Source: DATFVJ01 sp963820395 (lineage in GTDB: Bacteria > Actinomycetota > Actinomycetes > Streptosporangiales > Streptosporangiaceae). Taken from it: a DNA stretch of 64,000 nt. Where the stretch lies: NCBI GenBank assembly GCA_963820395.1, contig CAWGAE010000029.1, positions 115,888 to 179,887 on the forward strand, read 5' to 3'. The notes below the pieces were generated by a model. It saw only the letters and a program-made list of their open reading frames with translations. It was not told the origin of the DNA and ran no database searches. Below, in pieces: positions 27,499 to 35,890 of this stretch; the first letter of the stretch is position 1; every line of letters starts with the position of its first letter. A program made the position numbers and the translations under genes.

Positions 27499-28380
27499 AT
27501 GGCTGAAGACGCTGGCTCACGGCCACCGGTCGCGCTGCTCGGCACCGGGATCATGGGTGCCGGGATGGGCCGCAGCATGCTGCGCGCTGGCCTGCCGCTG
27601 ACCGTATGGAACCGGACGCAGGCCAAGTCAGAAGTACTGAAGGTGGCGGGCGCGTCCGTCGCGGCCACCCCCGCCGATGCGGTGCGGGATGCCCAGGTCA
27701 TCGTGACCATGCTCGCCGATAGCCGCACGGTCGCGGACGCGATGGCGGCCGCCGCTCCCGGCCTGCGCGCTGGCCAGGTATGGGCACAGACAAGCACCGT
27801 CGGCATCGCCGGCCTGCAGCCGCTGGCCCGGTTCGCCCGTGAGCACGACCTGATCTTCGTGGACTCGCCCGTGCTGGGCACCAGAAAGCCCGCCGAACAG
27901 GGCGCGCTCACCGTCTTCGCCGCCGGGCCCGATGACGCCCGTCCGTTCGCCCAGCCGGTCTTCGACGCGATAGGCCGGAAGACCCAATGGCTCGGCGAGG
28001 CCGGGACCGCATCACGGCTCAAGCTAGTCGTCAACAGCTGGGTGCTGAGCCTCACCACGGCGGCGGCGGAAGCGCTGGCCCTCGCGCGGGGCTTGGACGT
28101 CGACCCGCGCCTGTTCCTGCAGTCCGTCTCCGGCGGACCGCTCGATAGCCCGTACCTGCAGACCAAGGCTGAAGCGATCCTGGAGGGCGACTTCTCCCCG
28201 AGCTTCAGCGTCGCGATGGCCGGAAAGGACGCCAACCTGATCACTGAGGCGGCACAGGCGGCGGGCATCCGCCTGGACCTCGCCCCCGCCGTGGCCGGGC
28301 GGTTCCGCAGGACCGCCGAACTCGGCCACGCCGCAGAAGACATGGCCGCAACATACTTCGCGAGCTTTGATGGCCGCTAG
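27499..28380 (+). CDS. beta-hydroxyacid dehydrogenase family NAD(P) oxidoreductase
   Basis: 293 residues. AGGGGAAGGACC precedes the ATG at 27499. The N-terminal NAD(P) motif is LLGTGIMGAGMGRSMLRAGL (residues ~13-32), the substrate segment VDSPVLGTRKPAEQGALTVF and the catalytic lysine region SRLKLVVNSWVLSL. The C-terminal helical domain ends with KDANLITEAAQAAGIRLDLA. The family includes 3-hydroxyisobutyrate, tartronate semialdehyde and glyoxylate reductases and imine reductases; the sequence does not decide among these. It is transcribed away from the amidohydrolase. Confidence 0.87.
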   Translation: MAEDAGSRPPVALLGTGIMGAGMGRSMLRAGLPLTVWNRTQAKSEVLKVAGASVAATPADAVRDAQVIVTMLADSRTVADAMAAAAPGLRAGQVWAQTSTVGIAGLQPLARFAREHDLIFVDSPVLGTRKPAEQGALTVFAAGPDDARPFAQPVFDAIGRKTQWLGEAGTASRLKLVVNSWVLSLTTAAAEALALARGLDVDPRLFLQSVSGGPLDSPYLQTKAEAILEGDFSPSFSVAMAGKDANLITEAAQAAGIRLDLAPAVAGRFRRTAELGHAAEDMAATYFASFDGR

Positions 28381-28396
28381 CAGGCACCCGCCCGCA

Positions 28397-28429
28397 GCAC
28401 CGGCCGTCAGGGTACTGGGCTGCCGGTGC
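28397..28429. terminator. candidate bidirectional hairpin
   Basis: An 8-bp stem, GCACCGGC with GCCGGTGC, separated by 17 nt, sits between two convergent genes. No T-tract follows on either side, so its role as terminator is tentative. Confidence 0.35.
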
Positions 28430-28556
28430 GCCAATCCGTTACGCCGCGTCCGGTTACGCAAGGCGACCAAAGCACCCGGGCCGCGGGTTTTTGCGGCCGC
28501 GACATGGAGCGCGGGAGGGCTGCGCGCGAGCGAAGCGCTGAGGGTCCCGGCGCCTG

Positions 28557-29765
28557 TCAAGCAAGGGTGGGCAAGGGGAAATTGTCGGGTTGGCCGACGT
28601 CGAGGCAGACCAGTCCCCATGGCCGGTCCTGAACCCGGGTCATGACGAGGGTCGCTCGCCGTGAGCCGGACAGCTTGAGGCTTCGATGCAGCCGGTCGAT
28701 GTCGCCCGCCAATCCGCGCCGACGGATGTCGACGGTGCCGATGTCGAGCGCGCGAAGCCTGGCCGGGAGCAGTTTCTGGTTCCATGGAGCCGAATCGATC
28801 ACGCGCAGCGTACGCGCGAACGGTGTGTACAACACCGAGTCGGCGGACAGGAACGCAATCCGCTTGTCGATCTTCCAGGCGCCCAACAGCCGCGCGAGTT
28901 CCTCCGCCACGCTGGCCCTCGTGACCGCTGGATTTGGGTCGAGCAGGAACTCGCCGGGCCTGCGCACCTCCACCGGCCCGCCTGATTTGGGGGTAAGCGT
29001 GTAGCCCCCGGGAAGAATCGTCGCCCGCGTGGATGCCTTCGCGAGGGCGGGTGACCAGGCGACTGCTTCTTTCAAGTCACGCCCCACAGCGATGAACTCC
29101 AACTCCCACCCTGGGGGCACCGCTTGGTGCGGAAGGCCAGGCGCTGCCTTGATGCCCACCGCCGCGATCCGGTCGGCCAGGCGCACGCACCAGTCAAGGG
29201 GTGGTTCGCTGTCTCCGGTCCGCAGCCGCCGCCGATCCGTCCGCCGGGACGGGTCGATGAACACCGAATCCACGCCGGTCAAATCAACATCGCGGACGTC
29301 ATTCTCCATTGTGGTGAGGCTATTCGCCACGTCGCACACCTCGCTGTTCACCCTGGCGATCCGCAGCCGCAACGCGTCACGGTCCACCGCGAGTACACGG
29401 TGGCGTTCGGCCAGCGCGATGAGGTCCCCGCCGATCCCGCAACACAGGTCGGCCACCTGGCTGGCGCCGGCGTAGCGGCCGGCGCGGTGACGGGCCACGA
29501 TCTCGGCGGAGGACTGCTCCAAACCGGACCGGGTGAAGAACATGTCCATCGCCCGGTCGAACTTGCCGCGAGCCTTCAGCCGCAACTCATGCTGGGCCAG
29601 CGCATCAGCGACCAACCCCGCCGGGTATCCGGTGCGCAGTCTCGCGCCGAGGCGCAACGCGGTGTCCGAGTTGACGATCTGCTGTTTGAGATAGGCGAGT
29701 AGCTCCTGGCCCCGAGCAGACAGCAGGGCCTCAAATTGGGCCACGCCATCGCGGGCCTCGGCCAT
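28557..29765 (-). CDS. THUMP-like SAM-dependent methyltransferase
   Basis: 402 residues. After a helical N-terminus, the SAM motif is VADLCCGIGGDLIALAE (~107-123), followed by LAVDRD (acidic loop) and FIDPSRRTDRRRL, the catalytic DPxR region. The C-terminal domain (LDIGTVDIRRRGLAGDIDRL, then GSRRATLVMTRV) matches the THUMP-like domain found beside the methyltransferase in actinobacteria. An RNA target is suspected. AAGGGGACAT precedes the start. The gene is last in the five-gene operon, 18 nt after the FAD/Fe-S dehydrogenase. Confidence 0.85.
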   Translation of the reverse strand: MAEARDGVAQFEALLSARGQELLAYLKQQIVNSDTALRLGARLRTGYPAGLVADALAQHELRLKARGKFDRAMDMFFTRSGLEQSSAEIVARHRAGRYAGASQVADLCCGIGGDLIALAERHRVLAVDRDALRLRIARVNSEVCDVANSLTTMENDVRDVDLTGVDSVFIDPSRRTDRRRLRTGDSEPPLDWCVRLADRIAAVGIKAAPGLPHQAVPPGWELEFIAVGRDLKEAVAWSPALAKASTRATILPGGYTLTPKSGGPVEVRRPGEFLLDPNPAVTRASVAEELARLLGAWKIDKRIAFLSADSVLYTPFARTLRVIDSAPWNQKLLPARLRALDIGTVDIRRRGLAGDIDRLHRSLKLSGSRRATLVMTRVQDRPWGLVCLDVGQPDNFPLPTLA

Positions 29766-29783
29766 ATGTCCCCTTCTGCTCCG

Positions 29784-32700
29784 CTATCCCGCTGTGGTCC
29801 GAGGCCAGGTGCCGGCATGTGCCTGCTTGCCGTCACCGCTGCCGCCCGCGCCGAAGATCGGTCTGCTGACCGAAGTGGGTGTCGCCCTCCGCAGCTCTCG
29901 GTTATTGCTGGCGGAGGCGACGGACCGCCACTCGGCCGGGCTGGTCCAGTACCTGCGCGGCCACGGCCGCAAGAAGGTTCTGCCCGGCACCACTATCACA
30001 TGATGCCCAAGCGGGCACGCGCCTAGAGGGGCAGCCCGCGAAGCCGCACCAGCAGCCGTCCGGCTAGCTCGCGCCGTGGCCATGGCGGCGGTCCGCCAGC
30101 GGCCGGCCAGCAGCTGCGCGAGATGCACGCCAGTACGGCCGGCCAGGTCAGCCAGCTGGGTGCGGCACGAGAAGCCGTCGGCTAGCAGCACGGCGTCCGG
30201 GCCAGCCGACCGGACCGCGGGCAGCAGGGCGTTTTCGGCCACGGCGACGGACACGTCGTAGTGCCCGCGCTCGACGCCGAAGTTTCCGGCCAGCCCGCAG
30301 CAGCCGCCGAGGCGGGTCAGCTCCGCGCCCGCCCGGCGCAGCAGCGCCGCATCGGCGTCCCAGCTCATGACCGCGGAGTGATGGCAATGCGGCTGGGCGA
30401 CAACTGGCATGCCGCGCAGGTCAGGCGGCTCGAAGGCGCGGGCCGTAGCCAGGATCTCGCTCAGCGTCCGGACCGAGCCGGCCAGGGCCTCGGCGCGAGG
30501 AGTGCCGAGCAGTTCGACGGCGTCGGAGCGCAGCGTTGCCGTACACGAAGGTTCCAGGCCGACGATGGGGACCCCCGCCTCGGCGGCCGGGCTGAGCTCG
30601 CCGACCGTACGCCGCAGGATCCGCCGGGCAGCACCCAGCTGGCCAGTGCTGATCCAGGTGATCGCGCAGCACGTCGGATGACGGGGAATCGCCACGCTGA
30701 ACCCGGCATCCTCCAGAACCCGGACCGCGGCGATGCCGACCTCCGGGCTGAAGTAGTTGGTGAACGTGTCGACGAGGAGCATCAGCGGTGAGGCGCCGGC
30801 GGCAGGGCGGTGTGCGTACCGCTTGTGCCAGGCGCGGAACGACGCGGGCGCGAAGGACGGCAGGCCCCGGCGCTGATCGATGCCCGCAGCGAAACGGGCG
30901 GCCCGGGCGACGATGGAAGTCGTCAGCGCCGCGTTCGCCGGGCCTGGCGCGATCGAGGCCAGCCGCGCCCAGCGCGGCAGCTGCCCGAGCGCGTAGTGGG
31001 CGCGGGGGCGCAGCCGCCACCGGTAGGCCTGGTAGAGGACCTCCGCCTTGTAGGCGGCCATGTCAACCCCGGCGGGGCACTCGGATGAACAAGACTTGCA
31101 CGACAGGCACAGATCGAGAACGGCGCGGACCTCCGGGGCCTGCCACCCGCCGGTGATAAGCGTGCCGTTTACCATTTCCTGCAGCACGCGGGCACGGCCG
31201 CGGGTGGAGTCCTTCTCGTTCCTTGTGGCCAGGTACGACGGGCACATGACCCCACCCGCGCTGGTGGTGTCCGCCAGGCACCTTCCCACCCCTGTGCAGC
31301 GGTGGACCGCGGAGCCGAAATCGCCACCATCATGCCGGTAGGCCAGGGCCAGGGATTGGCGGACCGGCCTGGACTCGCTGACCCGCACGTTGGCGTCGAC
31401 CGCGTCGGGGTGCACCACAACACCGGGGTTGAGCAGGTTACCCGGATCGAAGAACTCCTTGACCTTGCGGAACAGTTCCAGCGCCTGCGGCGAGTACATG
31501 ATGGGGAGCAGCTCGCTCCGGGCGCGGCCATCGCTGTGCTCGCCGGATAGTGATCCGCCGTAACGGGTGACGAGCCTGGCCGCGTCGAACAAGAACCTGC
31601 GCAGCGCCGTGCGCCCGTCCGGGCGCTGCAGCGGGAAGTCGAGGCGGAGGTGCAGGCATCCGTCGCCGAAATGGCCGTAGGGGATGCCGGTCAGCTCGTG
31701 CTCGGCGAGCAGTGCGTCGAGATCCCGCAGGTAGGGCCCGAGTGAGCGCGGGGGGACGGCCGAGTCCTCCCAGCCGGGATATGCCGGCTCACCATTCGCC
31801 CCGCGCCCAGCGAGCCCCGCTCCGTCCTCGCGGATCCGCCACAGCGCCGCGGCATGCCGCGGGTCGGAGACCACCGTCCCGGCAAGGGCGCCAGCGGCCG
31901 TTACCACCTGCCGTGCCCGGCTGACCGCCGCTGCCTCGCTCTCGGCGGTGAGCTCGACGAAGAGCCAGCCGGCGCCGCGCGGCAGGTCGGGGACGGCCCC
32001 GGGGCCCCGCCGCGCCCGGACCACGTCCACGATGCGTGAGTCCAGGCCCTCACATGTCGCCGGGTGATGGCGCAGGATTTCGGGCGCGTCGTCCGCCGCG
32101 CTCGCCATGTCGGCGTAGCCGAGGACGGCGAGCACGCGGTATGCGGGCTCACTGACCAGGCGCAGGGTGGCGCTGGTGACAATGGCGAGGGTCCCCTCGC
32201 TGCCGACCAGGGCGCGGCGGATGTCGAACCCCCGTTCCGGCAGGAGGTGCTCGAGCCCGTACCCGGACACCTGCCGGTCGAAGCGGCCAAGCTCGGTCCG
32301 GATCGTGGCCAGCCCGCCGGTCACGATGGCGCGCAGCCCGTCAAGCTGGCCGCTGTCGTCCGGGCCCGCCCCTGCGGCTTCGGGCGCTGCGGCACTGGGC
32401 CCTGCGGCATTGGGCCCTGCGGCACCTGGCCCTGCGACACTGGGCCCTGCGGCACCGGACCCGGCGAGCCGGAGCTGACGGCCCGCAGCGGTGAGCACAT
32501 CGAGAACGAAGACGTTGTCGGACGTCCGCCCGTACTGCAGGGAACGGGAGCCGCAGGCGTTGTTGCCGATCATCCCGCCGATCGTGCAGCGGTTGTGCGT
32601 TGACGGATCGGGCCCGAACCGCAGGCCGGACGGCGCCGCGGCGCGCTGGAGCTGCGCCTGCACCACCCCTGGCTGTACGGTCGCCGCACGGGCCTGCGCG

Positions 32701-33029
32701 TCGATGTCGAGTACCCGGTTCAGGTGCTTGCTGAAGTCCAGAATTATCCCGGTGCCGACCGCGTTTCCCGCGATCGACGTGCCAGCGCCGCGGCACGTCA
32801 GTGGCACGCTCAGGGTCCTGCCCACCTCAATTGCGGCGGCCACCTCGTCGGTGTTGCGCGGGTGCGCCACCACCGCGGGGACAACTCGGTACAGCGACGC
32901 GTCCGATGAGTACAGGGCGCGCTGCAGGACACTGTCACTCAGCTCGGCGATGCCGGCCTTCCTGAGGGCTGCCGCTACCTCGGACGCCGCGGCTGCCTGA
33001 GGTGACGTCGCTACGCCGGGCGTGGACAC
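29784..33029 (-). CDS. GlcD-GlcF-type FAD/Fe-S 2-hydroxyacid dehydrogenase (YdiJ-like)
   Basis: 1081 residues. The N-terminal FAD domain has PLTCRGAGTSIAGNAVGTGI and CTIGGMIGNNACGSRSLQYG. A FAD-oxidase C-terminal domain follows to ~520. Two ferredoxin-type clusters (CTGVGRCLADTTSAGGVMCP and CLSCKSCSSECPAGVDMAAY) and CCG domains (CCAITWISTGQLG, GGCCGLAGNFGVERG) complete the fused GlcF part. E. coli YdiJ, same architecture and ~1018 residues, oxidises D-2-hydroxyglutarate; D-lactate is the other common substrate. A 15-bp DNA repeat swells a loop near residues 190-225 (AAGP-type peptides). The last ~95 residues after LAQLLAGR look non-homologous; the shifted frame ends at about 30066, suggesting a frameshift. 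It overlaps the upstream FmdB gene by 19 nt. Confidence 0.85.
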   Translation of the reverse strand: MSTPGVATSPQAAAASEVAAALRKAGIAELSDSVLQRALYSSDASLYRVVPAVVAHPRNTDEVAAAIEVGRTLSVPLTCRGAGTSIAGNAVGTGIILDFSKHLNRVLDIDAQARAATVQPGVVQAQLQRAAAPSGLRFGPDPSTHNRCTIGGMIGNNACGSRSLQYGRTSDNVFVLDVLTAAGRQLRLAGSGAAGPSVAGPGAAGPNAAGPSAAAPEAAGAGPDDSGQLDGLRAIVTGGLATIRTELGRFDRQVSGYGLEHLLPERGFDIRRALVGSEGTLAIVTSATLRLVSEPAYRVLAVLGYADMASAADDAPEILRHHPATCEGLDSRIVDVVRARRGPGAVPDLPRGAGWLFVELTAESEAAAVSRARQVVTAAGALAGTVVSDPRHAAALWRIREDGAGLAGRGANGEPAYPGWEDSAVPPRSLGPYLRDLDALLAEHELTGIPYGHFGDGCLHLRLDFPLQRPDGRTALRRFLFDAARLVTRYGGSLSGEHSDGRARSELLPIMYSPQALELFRKVKEFFDPGNLLNPGVVVHPDAVDANVRVSESRPVRQSLALAYRHDGGDFGSAVHRCTGVGRCLADTTSAGGVMCPSYLATRNEKDSTRGRARVLQEMVNGTLITGGWQAPEVRAVLDLCLSCKSCSSECPAGVDMAAYKAEVLYQAYRWRLRPRAHYALGQLPRWARLASIAPGPANAALTTSIVARAARFAAGIDQRRGLPSFAPASFRAWHKRYAHRPAAGASPLMLLVDTFTNYFSPEVGIAAVRVLEDAGFSVAIPRHPTCCAITWISTGQLGAARRILRRTVGELSPAAEAGVPIVGLEPSCTATLRSDAVELLGTPRAEALAGSVRTLSEILATARAFEPPDLRGMPVVAQPHCHHSAVMSWDADAALLRRAGAELTRLGGCCGLAGNFGVERGHYDVSVAVAENALLPAVRSAGPDAVLLADGFSCRTQLADLAGRTGVHLAQLLAGRWRTAAMATARASRTAAGAASRAAPLGACPLGHHVIVVPGRTFLRPWPRRYWTSPAEWRSVASASNNRELRRATPTSVSRPIFGAGGSGDGKQAHAGTWPRTTAG
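32371..32460. repeat. six 15-bp repeats inside the FAD dehydrogenase gene
   Basis: CCTGCGGCACTGGGC-type units follow one another in frame, encoding AAGPS/AAGPN-type pentapeptides on the minus strand between two FAD-domain blocks. Unit 1 is more divergent. Confidence 0.85.
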
Positions 33030-33676
33030 GCCTGCTCGTGGTGGCTGGCGGGCCCATGCTGCCCGGGGGCTCCGTGTTGCCGAGGGGATCCATGTGGCTC
33101 GGGGGATCCCTGCGGCCCGGAGGATACCTGCGGCCCGGAGGATCTCTGCGGCGCGTGGGATCCCTGGGGTCCGAAGGATCTCTGCGGTCCGGAGGATCCC
33201 TGCGGCACGTGGGATCCCTGGGGCCCGGAGGATCTCTGCGGTCCGGAGGATCTCTGCGGCCCGTGGGATCCCTGCGGCCCGGAGGCTCCGTGGGGCCCCG
33301 GGGCTTCATGGGGCCCAGGCGGCAGCTGGTCGCCGGCCCGCAGCGGCGCCGACGCGAACCGCCCCTCGTGCGCGAGAACGGGGCGCCGGTCGCCCGCGAG
33401 CTCGGGGTGGCGATCCTCCAGCGCCCGCCGCCGCTCCGCGGTCCGCCGCAACTGCGCCACGTACTCACGGTTTCCCTCATATGTCCCGCGCCACGTCTGC
33501 GGCATGGACTCCGGCGGCGGCGGCAGCGTCCCCGCGGCCCGCCCGCCGATCCCGAACGCCGACGGCACCTTCGCAGTCCCGCCGCCACACTCCGGGCAGG
33601 CCGGCAGCGGCGCGCGGAACGACTGGATCACCTCGAAACTATGGCCCTGGCCGCACCGGAGCTGGTAGATGGGCAT
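33011..33676 (-). CDS. FmdB-family zinc ribbon protein with long repeat tail
   Basis: 221 residues. The first ~40 carry the zinc ribbon (MPIYQLRCGQGHSFEVIQSF, then CPECGGGTAKVPSAF), typical of FmdB proteins, which usually total 70-110 residues and probably act as regulatory or assembly factors near oxidoreductase operons. Only one Cys is seen in the first knuckle (RCGQGH); the family normally has CxxCG. The C-terminal ~100 residues are six-residue repeats (GPQGSH, GPQRSS) coded by an 18-bp array. The gene begins 3 nt after the transhydrogenase stop and its end overlaps the next gene by 19 nt, so it is translationally coupled. Confidence 0.75.
   Translation of the reverse strand: MPIYQLRCGQGHSFEVIQSFRAPLPACPECGGGTAKVPSAFGIGGRAAGTLPPPPESMPQTWRGTYEGNREYVAQLRRTAERRRALEDRHPELAGDRRPVLAHEGRFASAPLRAGDQLPPGPHEAPGPHGASGPQGSHGPQRSSGPQRSSGPQGSHVPQGSSGPQRSFGPQGSHAPQRSSGPQVSSGPQGSPEPHGSPRQHGAPGQHGPASHHEQACPRPA
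33071..33322. repeat. about fourteen 18-bp repeats in the fmdB-like gene
   Basis: Plus-strand units resemble TCCCTGCGGCCCGGAGGA. All are 18 bp, so the reading frame is kept and gives GPQGSS-like hexapeptides on the minus strand. Copies differ mainly at the GGCCCGGA/GGTCCGAA/GGCACGTG positions. Confidence 0.88.
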
Positions 33677-33679
33677 TGG

Positions 33680-34969
33680 CTACCACAGCTCCAGCGACCG
33701 GGAGAAGATCGCGGCAATGTCGTCCTCGGTGACCGCCTTGGGCGCGGTGGCCAGCAGCCGCTGCTGCTTCATGGTCCCGCCCACGAGGTCGGGAATGTCA
33801 CCTGCGGTAAAACCCACGGCGGCGATTCCGCCGGGTATTTCGATGTCCTGCATGAGGGCGACGAGGGCGGACGGCAGGGTCTGCGCGGCGTCAGCCGGCC
33901 GGTCCGCACCGGGCGCGAGGAGCTCCGCGGCGCGCAGATGACGCTCGGGGGAAGCGTCGAAGGTGTAGCGGAACGCCTCCGGCGCGGTAAGCGCCACCGA
34001 CATGCCGTGCGGGACCATCGGCTCGTGGGCCGGATAGTCCTTGGGGTGGAAATCACGCACCCGGCCGGCGATCGGGTAGGCGTTGGCGTGCGGGATATGC
34101 ACTCCCGCGTTGCCGAAACCCATTCCGGCGAAGGTCGCCGCTATCGCCATGTCGGCGCGCGCGGCGGCGTCGTCACCGTGTAGGACCGCGGTCCGGAACG
34201 AGGAGGCGAGCAGCCGCAGCGCTTTCTCCGACCACATGTCCGAGATCGGGTTGGAGCCGCAGTAGGGCACCCGCTGCTCGGCCTGCTTGTGCTCGTAGGT
34301 GGTGTACCAGCGGGCGGTGTAGCTCTCCAGCGCGTGGCACAGGATGTCCATGCCCGCCGATGCGGTAACGCCGGCCGGCTGGGTCAGGGTCAGCTGCGGG
34401 TCGATCACGGCCAGAGTCGGCCGCAGCCGGGCGTGGCTGATGCCGGTCTTCACCTTGAGGGCCAGCACGTCGAGCACGCAGATCGTGGTGGACTCCGCCC
34501 CGGTGCCCGTTGTGGTCGGCACCGCGATCAGGGGCTTGAGCGGGTTTACCGGCGCGGCGCCCTCGCCGACCGGCTTGTTGATGTAGTCCATCAGCTCGCC
34601 GGGGTTGGTCAGCATCAGGTTGATCGCCTTGGTGGTGTCGATGCTCGACCCGCCGCCGACGGCGACAAACGCGTTCCATGGGCCGGTCTCGCGGGCATGG
34701 GCGATCGCGGATTTCAGGCTCGCGTCGGTGGGCTCCACATGGACGCCGTCGAACACGCGGGCCTCGATGCCGAACCGCGCCATCTGATCGGCTATCCGCT
34801 GCGGTGCGCCGGTCGCCGCGACCCCGGCGTCGGTGACCACCAGCGCCCGCGTGACCCCGTACTGGCTGAGGTCGAAGCCGATCTCTTCGGAAGCGCCCGG
34901 GCCGAACTTCAGGTGCGGCGCCCCGTAGGTGAAGATGGCCTCGGGGTTGGCGGGCAGGCTGATGCTCAC
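33680..34969 (-). CDS. hydroxyacid-oxoacid transhydrogenase / iron-type alcohol dehydrogenase
   Basis: 429 residues from the GTG at 34969 (GGGGGCGGA just upstream, 10 nt after the previous stop). The N-terminus FTYGAPHLKFGPGASEEIGF and the motifs FVAVGGGSSIDTTKAINLML, PTTTGTGAESTT, MDILCHALESYTARWY and VPHGMSVALTAPEAFRYTF match the ADHFE1/HOT branch of group III dehydrogenases. HOT converts 4-hydroxybutyrate plus 2-oxoglutarate to succinic semialdehyde plus D-2-hydroxyglutarate without free NADH. Metal ligands (Asp, His) are present. The neighbours, a lactonase upstream and a YdiJ-like dehydrogenase downstream, fit that reaction. A simple alcohol dehydrogenase role remains possible. Confidence 0.85.
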   Translation of the reverse strand: MSISLPANPEAIFTYGAPHLKFGPGASEEIGFDLSQYGVTRALVVTDAGVAATGAPQRIADQMARFGIEARVFDGVHVEPTDASLKSAIAHARETGPWNAFVAVGGGSSIDTTKAINLMLTNPGELMDYINKPVGEGAAPVNPLKPLIAVPTTTGTGAESTTICVLDVLALKVKTGISHARLRPTLAVIDPQLTLTQPAGVTASAGMDILCHALESYTARWYTTYEHKQAEQRVPYCGSNPISDMWSEKALRLLASSFRTAVLHGDDAAARADMAIAATFAGMGFGNAGVHIPHANAYPIAGRVRDFHPKDYPAHEPMVPHGMSVALTAPEAFRYTFDASPERHLRAAELLAPGADRPADAAQTLPSALVALMQDIEIPGGIAAVGFTAGDIPDLVGGTMKQQRLLATAPKAVTEDDIAAIFSRSLELW

Positions 34970-34979
34970 TTCCGCCCCC

Positions 34980-35792
34980 TCAGGCGTAAAAACCGTCGGG
35001 GGCACGCCGCAGGGACCGCAGTTGGTCGGCGTCATGCCCGAAGACCACGGTGGCGTCGGACTTCTCGGCGATGTCGCGGACCTTCTCCACCGATGCGTAC
35101 CAGGCGGACAGGTCGTTGACGATCGCCGCGGGGGTGGCCGGCGGGCCATAGGAGTCGCCCATGTAGACGGCGTCCGAGGTGAAGATCATCGTGCCGGTCT
35201 CCGGCAGGTCAACCCGCATCGCCATGGTGCCGGGGGTGTGGCCGGGAGCCTCGATGAAGGTGACGCCGGGCAGGAACTCGGCGTCGCCGGACACGGTTTC
35301 GAACTCAAGCCCCTCGTAGTCGGCCTTGAGGTGGGCGCCATTGAACGCGCCGGAGTACCCGAAGGCCCACTCCTTCTCCTTGTCGTTGCAGACCAGCCGC
35401 GGGCCCGCACCGGCGAAGGTCCGCACGTTGCCCGCGTGGTCGAAGTGCAAATGGGAGAGGACGACGTAGTCAAGCTTGTCGGCGGTGATCCCGAGCTGGG
35501 CCAGCCGGGAGTCGAGGTACTGCTCCTCGGCGACTTGATCGTAGGGGAAGAACTCCTGCAGGCCGGTCGGCACCCAGCGGCTCTCCCAGTCGCGCGGGCA
35601 GCTGGTATCCCACAACATCGTCCCCTCGGGAGTCTCCACGACCACCGCGTGGGTAGTGCACGGATACCACTCAACCGGCTTCTCCCTGTCGGCGCGGCCG
35701 CGGATGCTGCGCCCCGCCTTCAGGAGCAGCCACGTGAGGTCGCAGCTCATCGCGCCGCAGTCGAGCACATGCAGCTTCGTTGCTGCCGCCAT
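34980..35792 (-). CDS. metallo-beta-lactamase lactonase (AttM/AHL-lactonase family)
   Basis: 270 residues from the ATG at 35792 (GGGAGGTCAG precedes it). The dinuclear metal motif is VVLSHLHFDHAGN, with further ligands in EAPGHTPGTMAM and FTSDAVYMGDS. The overall order, with LQEFFPYDQVAEEQYLDSRL before the metal site, is that of N-acyl-homoserine or gamma-butyrolactone lactonases. It is the first gene of a minus-strand operon and is divergent from the GntR regulator. Beside a transhydrogenase for 4-hydroxybutyrate, hydrolysis of gamma-butyrolactone is the likeliest role, but an acyl-homoserine or other lactone substrate cannot be excluded. Confidence 0.87.
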   Translation of the reverse strand: MAAATKLHVLDCGAMSCDLTWLLLKAGRSIRGRADREKPVEWYPCTTHAVVVETPEGTMLWDTSCPRDWESRWVPTGLQEFFPYDQVAEEQYLDSRLAQLGITADKLDYVVLSHLHFDHAGNVRTFAGAGPRLVCNDKEKEWAFGYSGAFNGAHLKADYEGLEFETVSGDAEFLPGVTFIEAPGHTPGTMAMRVDLPETGTMIFTSDAVYMGDSYGPPATPAAIVNDLSAWYASVEKVRDIAEKSDATVVFGHDADQLRSLRRAPDGFYA

Positions 35793-35825
35793 CTGACCTC
35801 CCGGGAAAGCGTTTGAATAAGCAAC

Positions 35826-35846
35826 GTCGCATGTCGCATGTCGCAT
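35826..35846. promoter_or_regulatory. three 7-bp direct repeats in divergent promoter
   Basis: GTCGCAT is repeated three times head to tail and followed by GTCAAG, between the lactonase start (35792) and the GntR start (35891). It is a candidate regulator-binding site for both directions. Confidence 0.4.
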
Positions 35847-35890
35847 GTCAAGACCGGTCAGGGCGCCGGTCCCGCCGGTATCGTGTGCGC

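Noticed and set aside
33002..34183. Plus-strand 393-residue frame with Gly/Arg repeats
   Set aside because: Antisense to the FmdB-like repeat tail and the transhydrogenase; the repeat keeps it open.
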